In this document: in pieces, positions 1 through 8,373 of the stretch | Layout: each line of letters begins with the position of its first letter | How positions within the stretch are numbered: position 1 is the first letter of the stretch | Assembly: GCA_002083435.1 (NCBI GenBank) | Contig: LWDJ01000014.1 | Span: 41,393-105,392 of the forward strand | Reading direction: 5' to 3' | DNA length: 64,000 nucleotides | From: Proteobacteria bacterium SG_bin6 | GTDB lineage: Bacteria > Pseudomonadota > Alphaproteobacteria > Sphingomonadales > Sphingomonadaceae | Position numbers and translations under genes: made by a program | Notes under the pieces: generated by a model | The model's database searches: none | The model's input: only the letters and a program-made list of their open reading frames with translations | Told to the model about the DNA's origin: nothing

Positions 1-213
1 GACGCGGCCCTGCGCGTCGAAGCGCACAAGCCCTTGCGCGATCGAATCGCGGAGCAAGCGCGCCGGCGTGTCGAGCGGACGGCGGGCGGGGTCGATCAGT
101 TCGGGCGCGCCGCCGATCGCGCTCACCACCACCGGCCCCTGATCGGGCCGCCGGTTGCACCCGCCGAGCAGGGCAAGGCCGGCGAGGCAGGCGAACGTCA
201 GCGAGCGCGGCAT
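1..213 (-). CDS. Solute-binding lipoprotein, family 5-like (partial)
   Basis: Only the first 71 codons are present; the gene runs off the left edge. The N-terminus is a lipoprotein signal peptide with lipobox LLGGC (Cys19). After it come the stretches SAIGGAPELIDPARRPLD and LLRDSIAQGLVRFDAQGRV. This layout (a short beta strand, then a segment leading to a 'QGLVRFD' turn) resembles the N-terminus of periplasmic dipeptide/oligopeptide/nickel ABC substrate-binding proteins (SBP_bac_5). The family call is inference from this short piece. The mature protein would be anchored to a membrane by the lipidated cysteine. It is transcribed away from the window, and the peptidase gene upstream on the same strand is about 57 bp away from its start. 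Confidence 0.6.
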   Translation of the reverse strand, partial: MPRSLTFACLAGLALLGGCNRRPDQGPVVVSAIGGAPELIDPARRPLDTPARLLRDSIAQGLVRFDAQGRV

Positions 214-269
214 GGCCGCCTTATGGCAAGCGGGCGGGGCGGGGGCCAGCCTCCTTCGCGCCGCCCGGC

Positions 270-2375
270 TCAGTTCACCCCAAGCTGCTGGAGCAAGAAC
301 GCCTGCCACTCGGCATTCTGGCGATAGCGTTCGAACCGGCCGGACTTGCCGCCATGCCCGGCCTCCATGTTCACGCGGAAGACGAGCGGGTTGGCGTCGG
401 TCTTCAGCTCGCGAAGTTTCGCGACCCATTTGGTCGGCTCATAATATTGCACCTGGCTGTCCCACAGGCCGGTGCCGACATAGAGCGCGGGATAAGCCTT
501 CGCGGTCACGTTGTCGTAAGGCGAATAGCTCAGCATGTAATCATAATATTGCTTCTGCGCCGGATTGCCCCATTCGTCATATTCGAAGGTGGTGAGCGGG
601 ATCGAGGCATCGAGCATCGTCGTCACCACATCGACGAACGGCACCTGGGCGATGATCACCTTGTAATCCTCGGGCGCCATATTGGCGACGCCGCCCATCA
701 ACAGCCCGCCCGCGCTGCCGCCGAGCGCCGCGACCCGGCCCTTCGCCGCATATTTGTTGGCGACCAGGAAGCGCGTCACGTCGATGAAATCGGTGAAGCT
801 GTTGCGCTTGTTCAGCAAATGCCCGTCGTCATACCAGCCGCGGCCCATTTCCTGCCCGCCGCGGATATGCGCGATCGCATAGACGACGCCGCGATCGAGC
901 AGCCCGATCCGCCCGGGATCGACCGCCGGATCGGTCGAGATGCCATAGCTGCCATAGGCATATTGGAAGAGCGGGGCGGTGCCGTCGCGCTTCACGCCCT
1001 TGGCATAGACGATCGAGACCGGAATCCTGGTGCCGTCGCGCGCGGTCGCCCACAGCCTTTCGGTGGTGTATTTGGTGGGATCATAACCCGGCACCGGCGC
1101 TACCTTCAGCACGCGCCGCTCGCCAGTGCGGACGTTGACTTCATAGGTGGTGGTGGGCGTCACCAGCGAGGCATAGGTGTAGCGCACCCAATCGGTCTTG
1201 GTCTCGGCATTGATGCTGAGCGCCATCTGATAGGCGGGCTCGTCGGCCTTCACCGGCACGGACTTGCCGGCATCGGTCAGCAGGCGGATCATCCGGTTGC
1301 CGCCCTCGCGCTGATCGATCGCGATGAACCCCTCGAACGGCTGAAAGTTCTGGATGAACACGCTGTCGCTCGCCGGCGTCAGATCGCGCCACGCCGCCGG
1401 TCCCTTGCCGAGCGCCGCGTCGGCCACCGTCACCAGCTTATAGTTCTTGGCGCCGCGATTGGTGCGGATCACCCAGTGATCGCCGATATGATCGGCGTCG
1501 TAGCGGAATTCGCGCGCGCGCGGGGCGATCACGGTGAACTGGGTGGGATTGGCGGCGGGGGCGCAGCGCTGCTCGTCGCTGACCGTACTCGAGATGGTGA
1601 TGCAGATCCAGCGCTCGTCGGCGGTCTTCAACAGGCGCATGTTGAAGGTATCGTCCTTCTCCTCATAGAGGAGCCGGTCGGCGCTCGCCGGCGTGCCGAG
1701 CTGGTGCGCTTTCACCCGGAAGCCGCGCAGCGTGACGGGGTCTTTCTCGATATAGAGCAACGTCCGGTTGTCACCCGCCCAGACGAGGTTGGGCTCGATA
1801 TTGTTGATCGTGTCGCTGGCGACCTCGCCGGTCGCGAGGCTCTTCACCTTCAGCGTATATTGGCGGCGGCCGACGACATCCTCCGCCCAGGCGACGCGCT
1901 GGTTGTCGGGGCTGACGTCCCAATCCGAAAGCGCGAAAAAATTGTGGCCCCGCGCCATCGCCGGCTGGTCGAACATCGTCTCCGCGGGCGCGCCGAGCTC
2001 GCCCTTGCGGCGTTCGATGATCGGGTAATCGGCGCCGGCCGCGAACCGCGTGCCGTACCAATAGCCATTCTTGCGGAACGGCACCGAGGCATCGTCCTGC
2101 TTGATATGGCTGACCGTCTCCTCGTACAGCTTGGCCTGGAGCGGCTTCAGCGGCGCGAGCTGCGCATCGGCATAGGCGTTCTCGGCCGCGAGATAGGCGA
2201 GCATCTCGGGGTTCTTGCGGGTGTCGTCGCGCAGCCAGTAATAGCTGTCCGCGCGCGCGCCATTGGGCGATTGCACCTGGTGCGGACGCTTGGCGGCCTT
2301 GGGCGGCGCGGCGGTCTGCGCCATCGCCATCGACGGCAGACCTGCCGCCACCGCCGCCGCCAACCATCCGCGCAT
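270..2375 (-). CDS. S9 family peptidase, oligopeptidase B type, with signal peptide
   Basis: A 701-residue serine peptidase. Residues 1-20 look like a Sec signal peptide (hydrophobic AAAVAAGLPSMAMA then Q). A beta-propeller-like N-terminal domain (about 35-425) precedes the alpha/beta-hydrolase domain. The nucleophile motif is GGSAGG with Ser554; Asp639 (GLWDSQVQ) and His674 (EAGHGG) complete the triad. The Ser-Asp-His spacing (85 and 35 residues) equals that of E. coli oligopeptidase B as I recall it (532/617/652), offset by 22 residues, which is about the length of the added signal peptide. Family knowledge predicts cleavage of short peptides after Lys/Arg. The export signal implies a periplasmic rather than cytosolic role, unlike the E. 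coli enzyme. It lies 74 bp downstream of glmS on the same strand. Confidence 0.9.
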   Translation of the reverse strand: MRGWLAAAVAAGLPSMAMAQTAAPPKAAKRPHQVQSPNGARADSYYWLRDDTRKNPEMLAYLAAENAYADAQLAPLKPLQAKLYEETVSHIKQDDASVPFRKNGYWYGTRFAAGADYPIIERRKGELGAPAETMFDQPAMARGHNFFALSDWDVSPDNQRVAWAEDVVGRRQYTLKVKSLATGEVASDTINNIEPNLVWAGDNRTLLYIEKDPVTLRGFRVKAHQLGTPASADRLLYEEKDDTFNMRLLKTADERWICITISSTVSDEQRCAPAANPTQFTVIAPRAREFRYDADHIGDHWVIRTNRGAKNYKLVTVADAALGKGPAAWRDLTPASDSVFIQNFQPFEGFIAIDQREGGNRMIRLLTDAGKSVPVKADEPAYQMALSINAETKTDWVRYTYASLVTPTTTYEVNVRTGERRVLKVAPVPGYDPTKYTTERLWATARDGTRIPVSIVYAKGVKRDGTAPLFQYAYGSYGISTDPAVDPGRIGLLDRGVVYAIAHIRGGQEMGRGWYDDGHLLNKRNSFTDFIDVTRFLVANKYAAKGRVAALGGSAGGLLMGGVANMAPEDYKVIIAQVPFVDVVTTMLDASIPLTTFEYDEWGNPAQKQYYDYMLSYSPYDNVTAKAYPALYVGTGLWDSQVQYYEPTKWVAKLRELKTDANPLVFRVNMEAGHGGKSGRFERYRQNAEWQAFLLQQLGVN

Positions 2376-2449
2376 CGTCGCCTCCCCCTTGTGCTGACGC
2401 GCGGTTCTGGCACGCCCGCCGGCACAAGGAAAGACGATCCGACAGGCGG

Positions 2450-4273
2450 TTATTCGACCGTCACCGACTTCGCCAGGTTGCGCGGCTGATCGACATCGGT
2501 GCCTTTGGCGACCGCGACATGGTACGCCAGCAGCTGGACCGGCACCGCATAGATGATCGGCGCGATCAGCGGGTGGACCTTGGGCATCTCGATCGTCGCG
2601 AGGCAGCCTTCGCCCGCCTCGGCAAGCCCTTCGGCATCGGAGATCAGCACGATTTTTCCACCCCGCGCGCGCACTTCCTGCATGTTGCTCACGGTCTTTT
2701 CGAACAGCGGGCCGGACGGGGCGAGGACGATCACCGGCACCGCCTCGTCGATCAGCGCGATGGGGCCGTGCTTCATCTCGCCACTGGCATAGCCCTCGGC
2801 ATGGATATAGCTGATTTCCTTCAGCTTCAGCGCGCCTTCCAGCGCGAGCGGATAATCCGGCCCGCGCCCCAGATAGAGCACGTCGCGCGCCGGGGCGATC
2901 AGCGGCGCCATCGCGGCGATCGCCTCGTCAAAACCCAGCGCTGCGTTGAGCGCGGCGGGGGTTTCGGTGAGGTGGCGAACGATCTCGCGCTCTTCGTCGC
3001 GGTCGATCCGCCCGCGCTTCACCGCCAGATGCGCGGCGAGCGCGGCGAGCACCGCCAGCTGGCAGGTGAACGCCTTGGTCGAGGCGACGCCGATCTCCGG
3101 CCCGGCGTGGGTGGGGAGCAGCAGATCGGCCTCGCGCGCCATGCTGCTCGTCGGCACGTTCACCACGACGGCGATCTTCTGCCCCTCGGCGCGGGCATGG
3201 CGCAGCGCGGCGAGCGTGTCCGCCGTTTCGCCCGATTGCGAGATGAACAGCGCGAGGCCGCCTGGCTCCAGCACCGGATTGCGATAGCGGAACTCGCTCG
3301 CGACATCGATGTCGACCGGCACGCGCGCGAACTGCTCGAACCAATATTTGGCGACCATCCCGGCATAGAAGCTGGTGCCGCAGGCGACGATCGTCACGCG
3401 CTTCACGGTCGACAGATCAAAGTCCATCTGCGGCAGCGCGACCGCCTGCTCGACCGGGCGGATATAGGAGCGCAGGGTCTGCGCGACGACGATCGGCTGT
3501 TCGAAGATTTCCTTCTGCATGAAGTGGCGATACGGCCCCTTCTCGACCGCCGCCGCCGACACGCCCGAGGCAACGACCTCGCGCGAGACCTGCCGGTTCT
3601 CGGCATCGAACACCTGCGCGCCCTCGCGGGTGATCACCACCCAGTCGCCCTCGTCGAGATAGGCGATGCGCTGGGTGAGGGGGGCAAGCGCCAGCGCATC
3701 CGACCCCAGGAACATCTCGCCCTCGCCATAGCCCAGCACCAAGGGCGAGCCGAGCCGCGCACCGATCAGCAGATCGGGATGCTGGCGGAAGGCGATGGCG
3801 AGCGCGAAGGCGCCGCGCAGCATCGGCAGCACCGCCTTCACCGCCTCCTGCGGGCTATCGCCGGCCTCGATCCGCTCGCTCACCAGATGCGCGACGATCT
3901 CGGTATCGGTTTCGCTCTCGATTTTCCGCCCGCGCGCCAGCAGGCCGTCGCGCAGCGGCTTGAAATTCTCGATGATCCCATTGTGAACCAGCGCGACTTC
4001 GCCGGTGGCATGGGGGTGGGCGTTGTTGGCGGTCGGCGCGCCGTGGGTCGCCCAGCGGGTATGGGCGATGCCGATCGTGCCGGGGGCGGGGTTGGCGTCG
4101 AGTTCCTGCACCAGATTGGCGAGCTTGCCCGGCGCCCGCCGGCGGATCAGCGCGCCGCCGTCGATCGTGCAGACGCCGGCTGAATCATAGCCGCGATACT
4201 CCATCCGCTTCAGCCCTTCGACGAGCCGATCCGCGACGCTTTCCTTGCCGACGATACCGATGATGCCACACAT
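2450..4273 (-). CDS. glmS: Glutamine--fructose-6-phosphate aminotransferase (isomerizing)
   Basis: A 607-residue GlmS, close to the 609 residues of E. coli. It makes glucosamine-6-phosphate from fructose-6-phosphate and glutamine, the first committed step to UDP-GlcNAc for peptidoglycan and LPS. The start at 4273 is chosen because the protein then begins MCGIIGIVG, placing the N-terminal nucleophile cysteine (exposed after Met removal) correctly; the frame stays open 61 codons further upstream without conserved sequence. The N-terminal glutaminase domain (about 1-240) is followed by two SIS sugar-isomerase domains (FISQSGETADT is visible near the first) and the C-terminus DQPRNLAKSVTVE typical of the family. 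It follows the vapBC pair by 13 bp, so the toxin-antitoxin genes separate it from glmU. Confidence 0.97.
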   Translation of the reverse strand: MCGIIGIVGKESVADRLVEGLKRMEYRGYDSAGVCTIDGGALIRRRAPGKLANLVQELDANPAPGTIGIAHTRWATHGAPTANNAHPHATGEVALVHNGIIENFKPLRDGLLARGRKIESETDTEIVAHLVSERIEAGDSPQEAVKAVLPMLRGAFALAIAFRQHPDLLIGARLGSPLVLGYGEGEMFLGSDALALAPLTQRIAYLDEGDWVVITREGAQVFDAENRQVSREVVASGVSAAAVEKGPYRHFMQKEIFEQPIVVAQTLRSYIRPVEQAVALPQMDFDLSTVKRVTIVACGTSFYAGMVAKYWFEQFARVPVDIDVASEFRYRNPVLEPGGLALFISQSGETADTLAALRHARAEGQKIAVVVNVPTSSMAREADLLLPTHAGPEIGVASTKAFTCQLAVLAALAAHLAVKRGRIDRDEEREIVRHLTETPAALNAALGFDEAIAAMAPLIAPARDVLYLGRGPDYPLALEGALKLKEISYIHAEGYASGEMKHGPIALIDEAVPVIVLAPSGPLFEKTVSNMQEVRARGGKIVLISDAEGLAEAGEGCLATIEMPKVHPLIAPIIYAVPVQLLAYHVAVAKGTDVDQPRNLAKSVTVE

Positions 4274-4286
4274 GGGGGAGGGGCCT

Positions 4287-4661
4287 TTAGTTCTTGAGCT
4301 GATAGGGAACGCGGATGCCAGGCATTTCCGCCGGGAAATCCTTCGTGTTGCGGGTGACGAGAATGCGCCCTGAAACCTGTGCCGAGGCGAGAATGATGGC
4401 ATCGGGCGATTTGAGCGACTTGCGTTGATGCCGCAGCGCGGCGGCGCGGCGGGCAATTTCTTCGTTGATTTCGCTCATCGCGAACAGGCGGAGAAATTCC
4501 TCGGTTTCCGAAGCGGCCTCATCGGGTACGCCCGACATGACCTCGATCCAGGTCATCCGGCTGATCCAAGCCCGTGTGACGTTACGGACTTCGGCCCATG
4601 CTGCCGGACGATTGTGGAGCATGTCGATCACGATGTTGGTATCGAAAAAACGCTCGCTCAC
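4287..4661 (-). CDS. vapC: VapC-family PIN-domain toxin (ribonuclease)
   Basis: A 124-residue PIN-domain protein. It starts at GTG 4661, which overlaps the antitoxin stop in a GTGA arrangement; starting here gives SERFFDTNIVIDML, the usual N-terminus, whereas the longer in-frame ATG at 4712 adds 17 non-conserved residues. Metal-binding acidic residues expected of a PIN nuclease are visible: Asp7 (FDTN), Glu40 (TWIEVMSG), Asp87 (SPDAIILASA) and Asp108 (TRNTKDF). VapC-type toxins cut specific RNAs, often tRNA or rRNA; the target here cannot be read from sequence. Overlap with the antitoxin gene indicates translational coupling. It sits between glmU and glmS, all on the same strand, so read-through into glmS is possible. 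Confidence 0.9.
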   Translation of the reverse strand: MSERFFDTNIVIDMLHNRPAAWAEVRNVTRAWISRMTWIEVMSGVPDEAASETEEFLRLFAMSEINEEIARRAAALRHQRKSLKSPDAIILASAQVSGRILVTRNTKDFPAEMPGIRVPYQLKN

Positions 4662-4930
4662 GCGGCGTCGTTCTTTTTGTGTGGCGGGTCGAAAGCGCCA
4701 ACTTCGGGCCATTCGCCGCGCAGCTTGCGCTCATAATCCAGGCCATCAACCGTCGAGCCATAGCGTTCCCACAAGCCGAAATAACGCTCGAAACCCTGTT
4801 TCGATTCGGCCGCGAGATATTCTGCGACGGCTTCACGGAGCACGGCCGCGCGCGACTTGCCCTCCGCCCGCGCGATCGAATCGAGGCGATTGATGTCTTC
4901 TTCAGGGATATCGACGAGGAAGCGCGCCAT
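4658..4930 (-). CDS. Ribbon-helix-helix antitoxin of the VapBC-type pair
   Basis: A 90-residue protein starting MARFLVDIPEEDINRLDSIA, followed by GKSRAAVLREAVAEYLA. This beta-strand, helix, turn (GKSRA), helix pattern is a CopG/Arc-type ribbon-helix-helix DNA-binding domain (about residues 1-45). The remaining C-terminal half, including FERYFGLWERYG, is the likely toxin-binding tail. Known antitoxins of this class neutralise the PIN nuclease and repress their own operon by binding palindromes over the promoter; two such palindromes lie directly upstream (4931-4958). The stop codon overlaps the toxin start (GTGA), and the start codon lies only 30 bp from the glmU stop. Confidence 0.87.
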   Translation of the reverse strand: MARFLVDIPEEDINRLDSIARAEGKSRAAVLREAVAEYLAAESKQGFERYFGLWERYGSTVDGLDYERKLRGEWPEVGAFDPPHKKNDAA

Positions 4931-4958
4931 GATATGGTGATATCATATCTTGATATCA
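4931..4958 (-). promoter_or_regulatory. Candidate toxin-antitoxin operator/promoter palindromes
   Basis: The 30 bp between the glmU stop and the antitoxin start hold two copies of the perfect palindrome TGATATCA (4938-4945 and 4951-4958), centred 13 bp apart. An overlapping inverted repeat pairs GATATG (4931-4936) with CATATC (4944-4949). The segment is strikingly AT-rich within high-GC surroundings and directly abuts the antitoxin start. Ribbon-helix-helix antitoxins usually bind such tandem palindromes for autorepression, so this is the likely operator. AT-rich hexamers here could also serve as the -10 element, in which case the mRNA would have almost no leader. Confidence 0.7.
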
Positions 4959-4960
4959 AA

Positions 4961-6307
4961 TCAAGCGCCGCGCTTCTTGCGCGCCATCGCTTCGTGGAAG
5001 CGCGTCGCCCAGCCGGGCTTGGCGGATTGCTCGGGGCGGACCAGCCGCAGCTCGCCTTCGCCCACATCCTTGGTGACGGTGCTGCCGGCGCCCACGATCG
5101 CATCGGCGCCGATCGCCACCGGCGCCACCAAAGCGCTGTTCGATCCGACGAAGGCGCGCTCCCCGATCACCGTCTTGTATTTGAAATAGCCATCGTAATT
5201 GCAGGTGATCGTGCCCGCGCCGATGTTCGCCCCCGCGCCCACCTCGGCGTCGCCCAGATAGGTGAGGTGGTTGGCCTTGGCGCCCGCGCCGAGCACCGCC
5301 TTCTTGGTCTCGACGAAATTGCCGATCTTGGCCTTTTCGCCCAGCACCGTGCCGGGGCGGAGCCGGGCGAAGGGGCCGATTTCGCAGCCCGCGCCGATCA
5401 CCGCGCCTTCGATATGGCAGTTGGCGCGGATCGTTACCCGGTCCGCCACCCGCGCGCCGGGGCCGAAGAACACATTGGGTTCGATCGTAACGTCGCGGCC
5501 GAGCACGGTGTCGTGCGCGAACCACACCGTCTCCGGCGCGATCAGCGTCACGCCATCGGCCATCGCCTGCGCGCGGCGGCGCGCTTGCCATTCGCCCTCC
5601 AGCGAGGCGAGTTCGGCGCGGCAGTTGACGCCCGCCACTTCATAGGGATCGGTCGTCACCACCGCGCACGGCCGACCATCGGCGCTCGCGATGTTGACGA
5701 TATCGACCAGATAATATTCGCCCGCCGCGTTGTTATTGCCGACGCGCGCGAGCAGCGCGAACAGATCGCCCGCGCGCGCCGCCATCAGCCCGGAATTGCA
5801 CAGCCGCACGGCGCGCTCTTCCTCGGTCGCGTCCTTGTGCTCGACCATCTTCACGATCCGGTCGCCCTCGGCGATCACCCGGCCATAGCGCAGCGTATCC
5901 TCGGGCTCGAAGGCGAGCACCACCACCGCCGGCGCATCGGGGGCGCGCAGCCGCTCGATCATCCGCCGCATCGTTTCCGCCGAGACGAGCGGCACGTCGC
6001 CGTAGAGGATCAGCACATCGCCCTCGAACCCGGCGAGCGGGCCTTCCGCCTGCTGCACCGCATGGCCGGTGCCGAGCTGTGGCTCCTGCACCGCCAGCTC
6101 CGCCGCGCCGCCGAGTGCTGCTTCGAGCTGATCGCGCCCGCTGCCGACCACCACCACCTGCCGCGCGGGCGCGAGCTCGCCGACGCTCGCCAGCAGATGC
6201 ATCAGCATCGGCCGGCCCGCGATCGGGTGGAGCACCTTGTGCCGGTCTGACTTCATCCGCGTGCCCTTGCCGGCGGCGAGGATGATCGCGGCGAGCGGTG
6301 TCGTCAT
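4961..6307 (-). CDS. glmU: Bifunctional UDP-N-acetylglucosamine pyrophosphorylase / GlcN-1-P acetyltransferase
   Basis: A 448-residue GlmU (E. coli 456). It acetylates glucosamine-1-phosphate and couples it to UTP, giving UDP-GlcNAc for peptidoglycan and lipid A. The start at 6307 gives MTTPLAAIILAAGKGTRMKS, with the nucleotidyltransferase signature GKGTRM; an in-frame ATG six codons upstream is possible. The N-terminal Rossmann-like domain spans about 1-225. The C-terminal left-handed beta-helix shows hexapeptide repeats (for example VLGRDVTIEPNVFFGPGARV) and the segment NFVETKKAVLGAGAKANHLTY, typical of the acetyltransferase site. The gene diverges from gph with 78 bp between starts. The toxin-antitoxin pair follows, then glmS. 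Confidence 0.96.
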   Translation of the reverse strand: MTTPLAAIILAAGKGTRMKSDRHKVLHPIAGRPMLMHLLASVGELAPARQVVVVGSGRDQLEAALGGAAELAVQEPQLGTGHAVQQAEGPLAGFEGDVLILYGDVPLVSAETMRRMIERLRAPDAPAVVVLAFEPEDTLRYGRVIAEGDRIVKMVEHKDATEEERAVRLCNSGLMAARAGDLFALLARVGNNNAAGEYYLVDIVNIASADGRPCAVVTTDPYEVAGVNCRAELASLEGEWQARRRAQAMADGVTLIAPETVWFAHDTVLGRDVTIEPNVFFGPGARVADRVTIRANCHIEGAVIGAGCEIGPFARLRPGTVLGEKAKIGNFVETKKAVLGAGAKANHLTYLGDAEVGAGANIGAGTITCNYDGYFKYKTVIGERAFVGSNSALVAPVAIGADAIVGAGSTVTKDVGEGELRLVRPEQSAKPGWATRFHEAMARKKRGA

Positions 6308-6385
6308 GCTGGTGCCCCTGTCCATTTGGCGCGCCCCTGCCACGAAGCGCTTGCCATTTCCACCGCTTTGCGCAGAGGCGAAGGC

Positions 6386-7075
6386 ATGGCCTTTCCCTTC
6401 GCGATTATCGGCTTCGATCTCGACGGTACGTTGATCGATACCAGCCCCGATCTTACCGCCGCGGTGAACCACGCGCTCGCGCTCGCGGAGCGCCCGCCGC
6501 TGTCGGTCGAGCAGGTCGAAACGATGATCGGCGGCGGCGCCAAGCATATGCTGGCGCAGGCGCTGGACGCGAGCGGCGGGATCAAGGCCGAGGCTTTCCG
6601 CCCGCTCTACAAGGAGATGCTGCGCTATTACGCGGCGCATGTCGCCGATGGCTCGCGGCCCTTTCCCGGCGCGATCGAGGCGGTCGACGCCTTGCGGGCG
6701 ATGGGCGTGCGCGTCGGCATCGTCACCAACAAGTTCGAGGCGCTGGCGGTGAAGCTGCTGAGCGAACTCGGCCTGCGCGATCGGTTCGAGTGCGTGATCG
6801 GCGGCGACACGCTCGGCACCGCCCTCGCCAAGCCGCACCCGGCCGGCATCGAGGCGATGATCGAGCGGCTGGGCGGCGGCCGCGCGGCGTTCGTCGGCGA
6901 TTCGATCTATGACATGGAGGCGGCGCGGGGCGCGGGCATTCCCGCGATCGCGGTGCGCTTCGGCTTCCTGCTCGGGCCGGTCGAGGAACTGGGCGCCGAT
7001 GCTGTGATCGGCGATTATGCCGAGTTGCTCTCAATCCTATCCGATCTGGCGTTAGGCGATCCAACGCGACGATAG
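6386..7075 (+). CDS. gph: Phosphoglycolate phosphatase, HAD superfamily
   Basis: A 229-residue HAD-family phosphatase. The start at 6386 is preferred over the in-frame ATG 60 bp upstream because it gives MAFPFAIIGFDLDGTLIDTS, placing HAD motif I (DLDGT, Asp11 and Asp13) at the usual distance, with purine-rich GAGGCGAAGG just ahead. A cap domain follows motif I; motif II is the VTNK region, and motif III/IV is GDSIYDMEAAR near residue 173, giving the acidic Mg2+ ligands. Family members dephosphorylate 2-phosphoglycolate from DNA repair or oxygenation reactions; other HAD substrates cannot be excluded. It is divergent from glmU and convergent with the low-GC three-gene block. Confidence 0.88.
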   Translation: MAFPFAIIGFDLDGTLIDTSPDLTAAVNHALALAERPPLSVEQVETMIGGGAKHMLAQALDASGGIKAEAFRPLYKEMLRYYAAHVADGSRPFPGAIEAVDALRAMGVRVGIVTNKFEALAVKLLSELGLRDRFECVIGGDTLGTALAKPHPAGIEAMIERLGGGRAAFVGDSIYDMEAARGAGIPAIAVRFGFLLGPVEELGADAVIGDYAELLSILSDLALGDPTRR

Positions 7076-7107
7076 TTCGAGCCGGAGCGCGACGGAGAAA
7101 GCGCGCG

Positions 7108-7845
7108 CTAGTTTGTGTTCACAACATTGTAGCGCTTCAGGCCCTCTCGCGTCACGTAGCAAACACCGCGGATCGGCTGCCCCGTCATACCGGTCAGGAA
7201 ATCGAGCGAGGCAGACATTTCGATCAAGTACCGGGACATATCTGCCGCTCGGGTCGCGGCACGCTGTTCAATTCCGCGAAACAGCTCTGTGTAGAGCAAC
7301 TTAGCGAATTCATCGCCTCTTTCCGCTTTGGCTTTAAGTACGATTTCGTTGAAACGTTTCGCCTCATCCATTCCTGATCTGCCAAACCCATAACCACTGA
7401 ACATATGGATGCCGTAGTAGGCGTCGTCGTCGACGATGCGAATAACACCGCCGAGAAAGGCGATGGTGCATGAGCTGATGCAAGCACGGCCTGAGGGAAC
7501 CCGGACAGCTATCCCTCTTTTCCGCATGATACGTCCGATCTGCAGCCCAGAATCGACAATACCCCCTGGGGATGAGAGCCAGACTTCATCGATCGCCCCC
7601 GCCTGAGTCAGGGCCTGTTGAAAGCGGTTGCCGTCGTCCGGACCGATGCCACCTTCCGCAAGAAGAATGCGCTGACCTTGCGATTCGATGATCCGAAAAG
7701 TCAGCGTTTCGCCGTTAAAAACGGGATTCGCGTACCGGCTCGCCGGTATATCAGGGCCGCAATATATCGAGCGAGTTTGAGCATTTGCTGACACACCGTT
7801 CAACACCAGCGAGCCAAGGACCGGCCAATAGACAAGGCGTAACAT
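7108..7845 (-). CDS. Exported ClpP/SDH-fold protein (COG3904-like)
   Basis: A 245-residue protein. The start at 7845 begins with a signal peptide (MLRLVYWPVLGSLVLNGVSANAQ) and leaves 1 nt after the upstream stop; the frame extends 26 codons further without a signal. The central part resembles periplasmic ClpP/crotonase-fold proteins: LSSPGG at 90-95, a candidate Ser in GRACISSCTIAFLGG (Ser124 or Ser125), and a candidate His147 in YYGIHMF. In ClpP-type folds these positions form part of a Ser-His catalytic pair, so it may be a periplasmic serine protease, but activity is inference. It is the last gene of a three-gene exported-protein cluster with noticeably lower GC than its neighbours. Confidence 0.7.
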   Translation of the reverse strand: MLRLVYWPVLGSLVLNGVSANAQTRSIYCGPDIPASRYANPVFNGETLTFRIIESQGQRILLAEGGIGPDDGNRFQQALTQAGAIDEVWLSSPGGIVDSGLQIGRIMRKRGIAVRVPSGRACISSCTIAFLGGVIRIVDDDAYYGIHMFSGYGFGRSGMDEAKRFNEIVLKAKAERGDEFAKLLYTELFRGIEQRAATRAADMSRYLIEMSASLDFLTGMTGQPIRGVCYVTREGLKRYNVVNTN

Positions 7846-7846
7846 G

Positions 7847-8344
7847 TCACGCGGCCTGCTCGGTCCATGCCTTATCGGGGGGCATCTGGCAGAATGTTGG
7901 AGCGTCAGACATCTCCTTGCCATCGATATAGTTCACACGCCGCACGGAGCGGCAGACGCGCCCGTCAGCTTGTTTGACGATCGGGTTTGCAATCACGGTG
8001 CCCGAAACGCCCTTTCTTGTTTCGCTAGTCCACTCCTGCTGCGCAGTGGGTCCGCTCGCGGGGCTATCCAGCGCGGTCTTAGTGGCAGTCGCAAATTTTT
8101 CTCGCTCGCACTTATCGAGCGATTTGGCGATCGCACTGCCCGCGAGAGCGCCCAGCACACCGCCAATAATTATTCCAGCGGTGCCATTACGGCTACGGTC
8201 AACCTTCGACCCCAAAAAGCCGCCGAGTACGCCACCTACAACGGCGCCAACGACACGCCCGCCGCCCTTGCCACAATTTGCTTGCGCTGGTGCTGCTTGG
8301 GCAAACATGAGCATAGCAATTATCAAGAGAATCTTCCGGAACAT
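7847..8344 (-). CDS. Exported glycine-zipper protein (17-kDa surface antigen-like)
   Basis: A 165-residue protein with a signal peptide (MFRKILLIIAMLMFAQAAPAQA) followed by two Gly-rich hydrophobic segments (VVGAVVGGVLGGFLGS and AGIIIGGVLGALAGSAIA, residues about 31-70). This is the glycine-zipper 2TM layout of Rickettsia 17-kDa antigen-like outer-membrane proteins. The cysteine at residue 24 follows the predicted cleavage region but is not in a canonical lipobox. The C-terminal 95 residues contain two further cysteines and resemble the polar tail of that family. It is the middle gene of the exported cluster, 29 bp after the Sel1 protein and 1 bp before the ClpP-fold protein. Low-GC codon use matches those two and not the flanking genes. 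Confidence 0.72.
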   Translation of the reverse strand: MFRKILLIIAMLMFAQAAPAQANCGKGGGRVVGAVVGGVLGGFLGSKVDRSRNGTAGIIIGGVLGALAGSAIAKSLDKCEREKFATATKTALDSPASGPTAQQEWTSETRKGVSGTVIANPIVKQADGRVCRSVRRVNYIDGKEMSDAPTFCQMPPDKAWTEQAA

Positions 8345-8373
8345 CCATAAGCCTCCCTTCTTAAGGGCAAAAT

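Noticed and set aside
354..2489. 711-codon open frame on the plus strand across the peptidase gene
   Set aside because: Antisense to a clear S9 peptidase with an intact triad; His/Arg/Asp-rich and without domains, a shadow caused by GC-rich third positions.
2450..4456. GlmS starting at 4456 (668 residues)
   Set aside because: The N-terminal nucleophile Cys must follow the start Met, which fixes the start at 4273.
4598..6250. 550-codon plus-strand frame across vapBC and glmU
   Set aside because: Runs antisense through well-conserved GlmU coding sequence and has no motifs.
7847..8350. Plus-strand frames opposite the low-GC block
   Set aside because: No Shine-Dalgarno or recognisable motif, and they lie antisense to genes with clear signal peptides.
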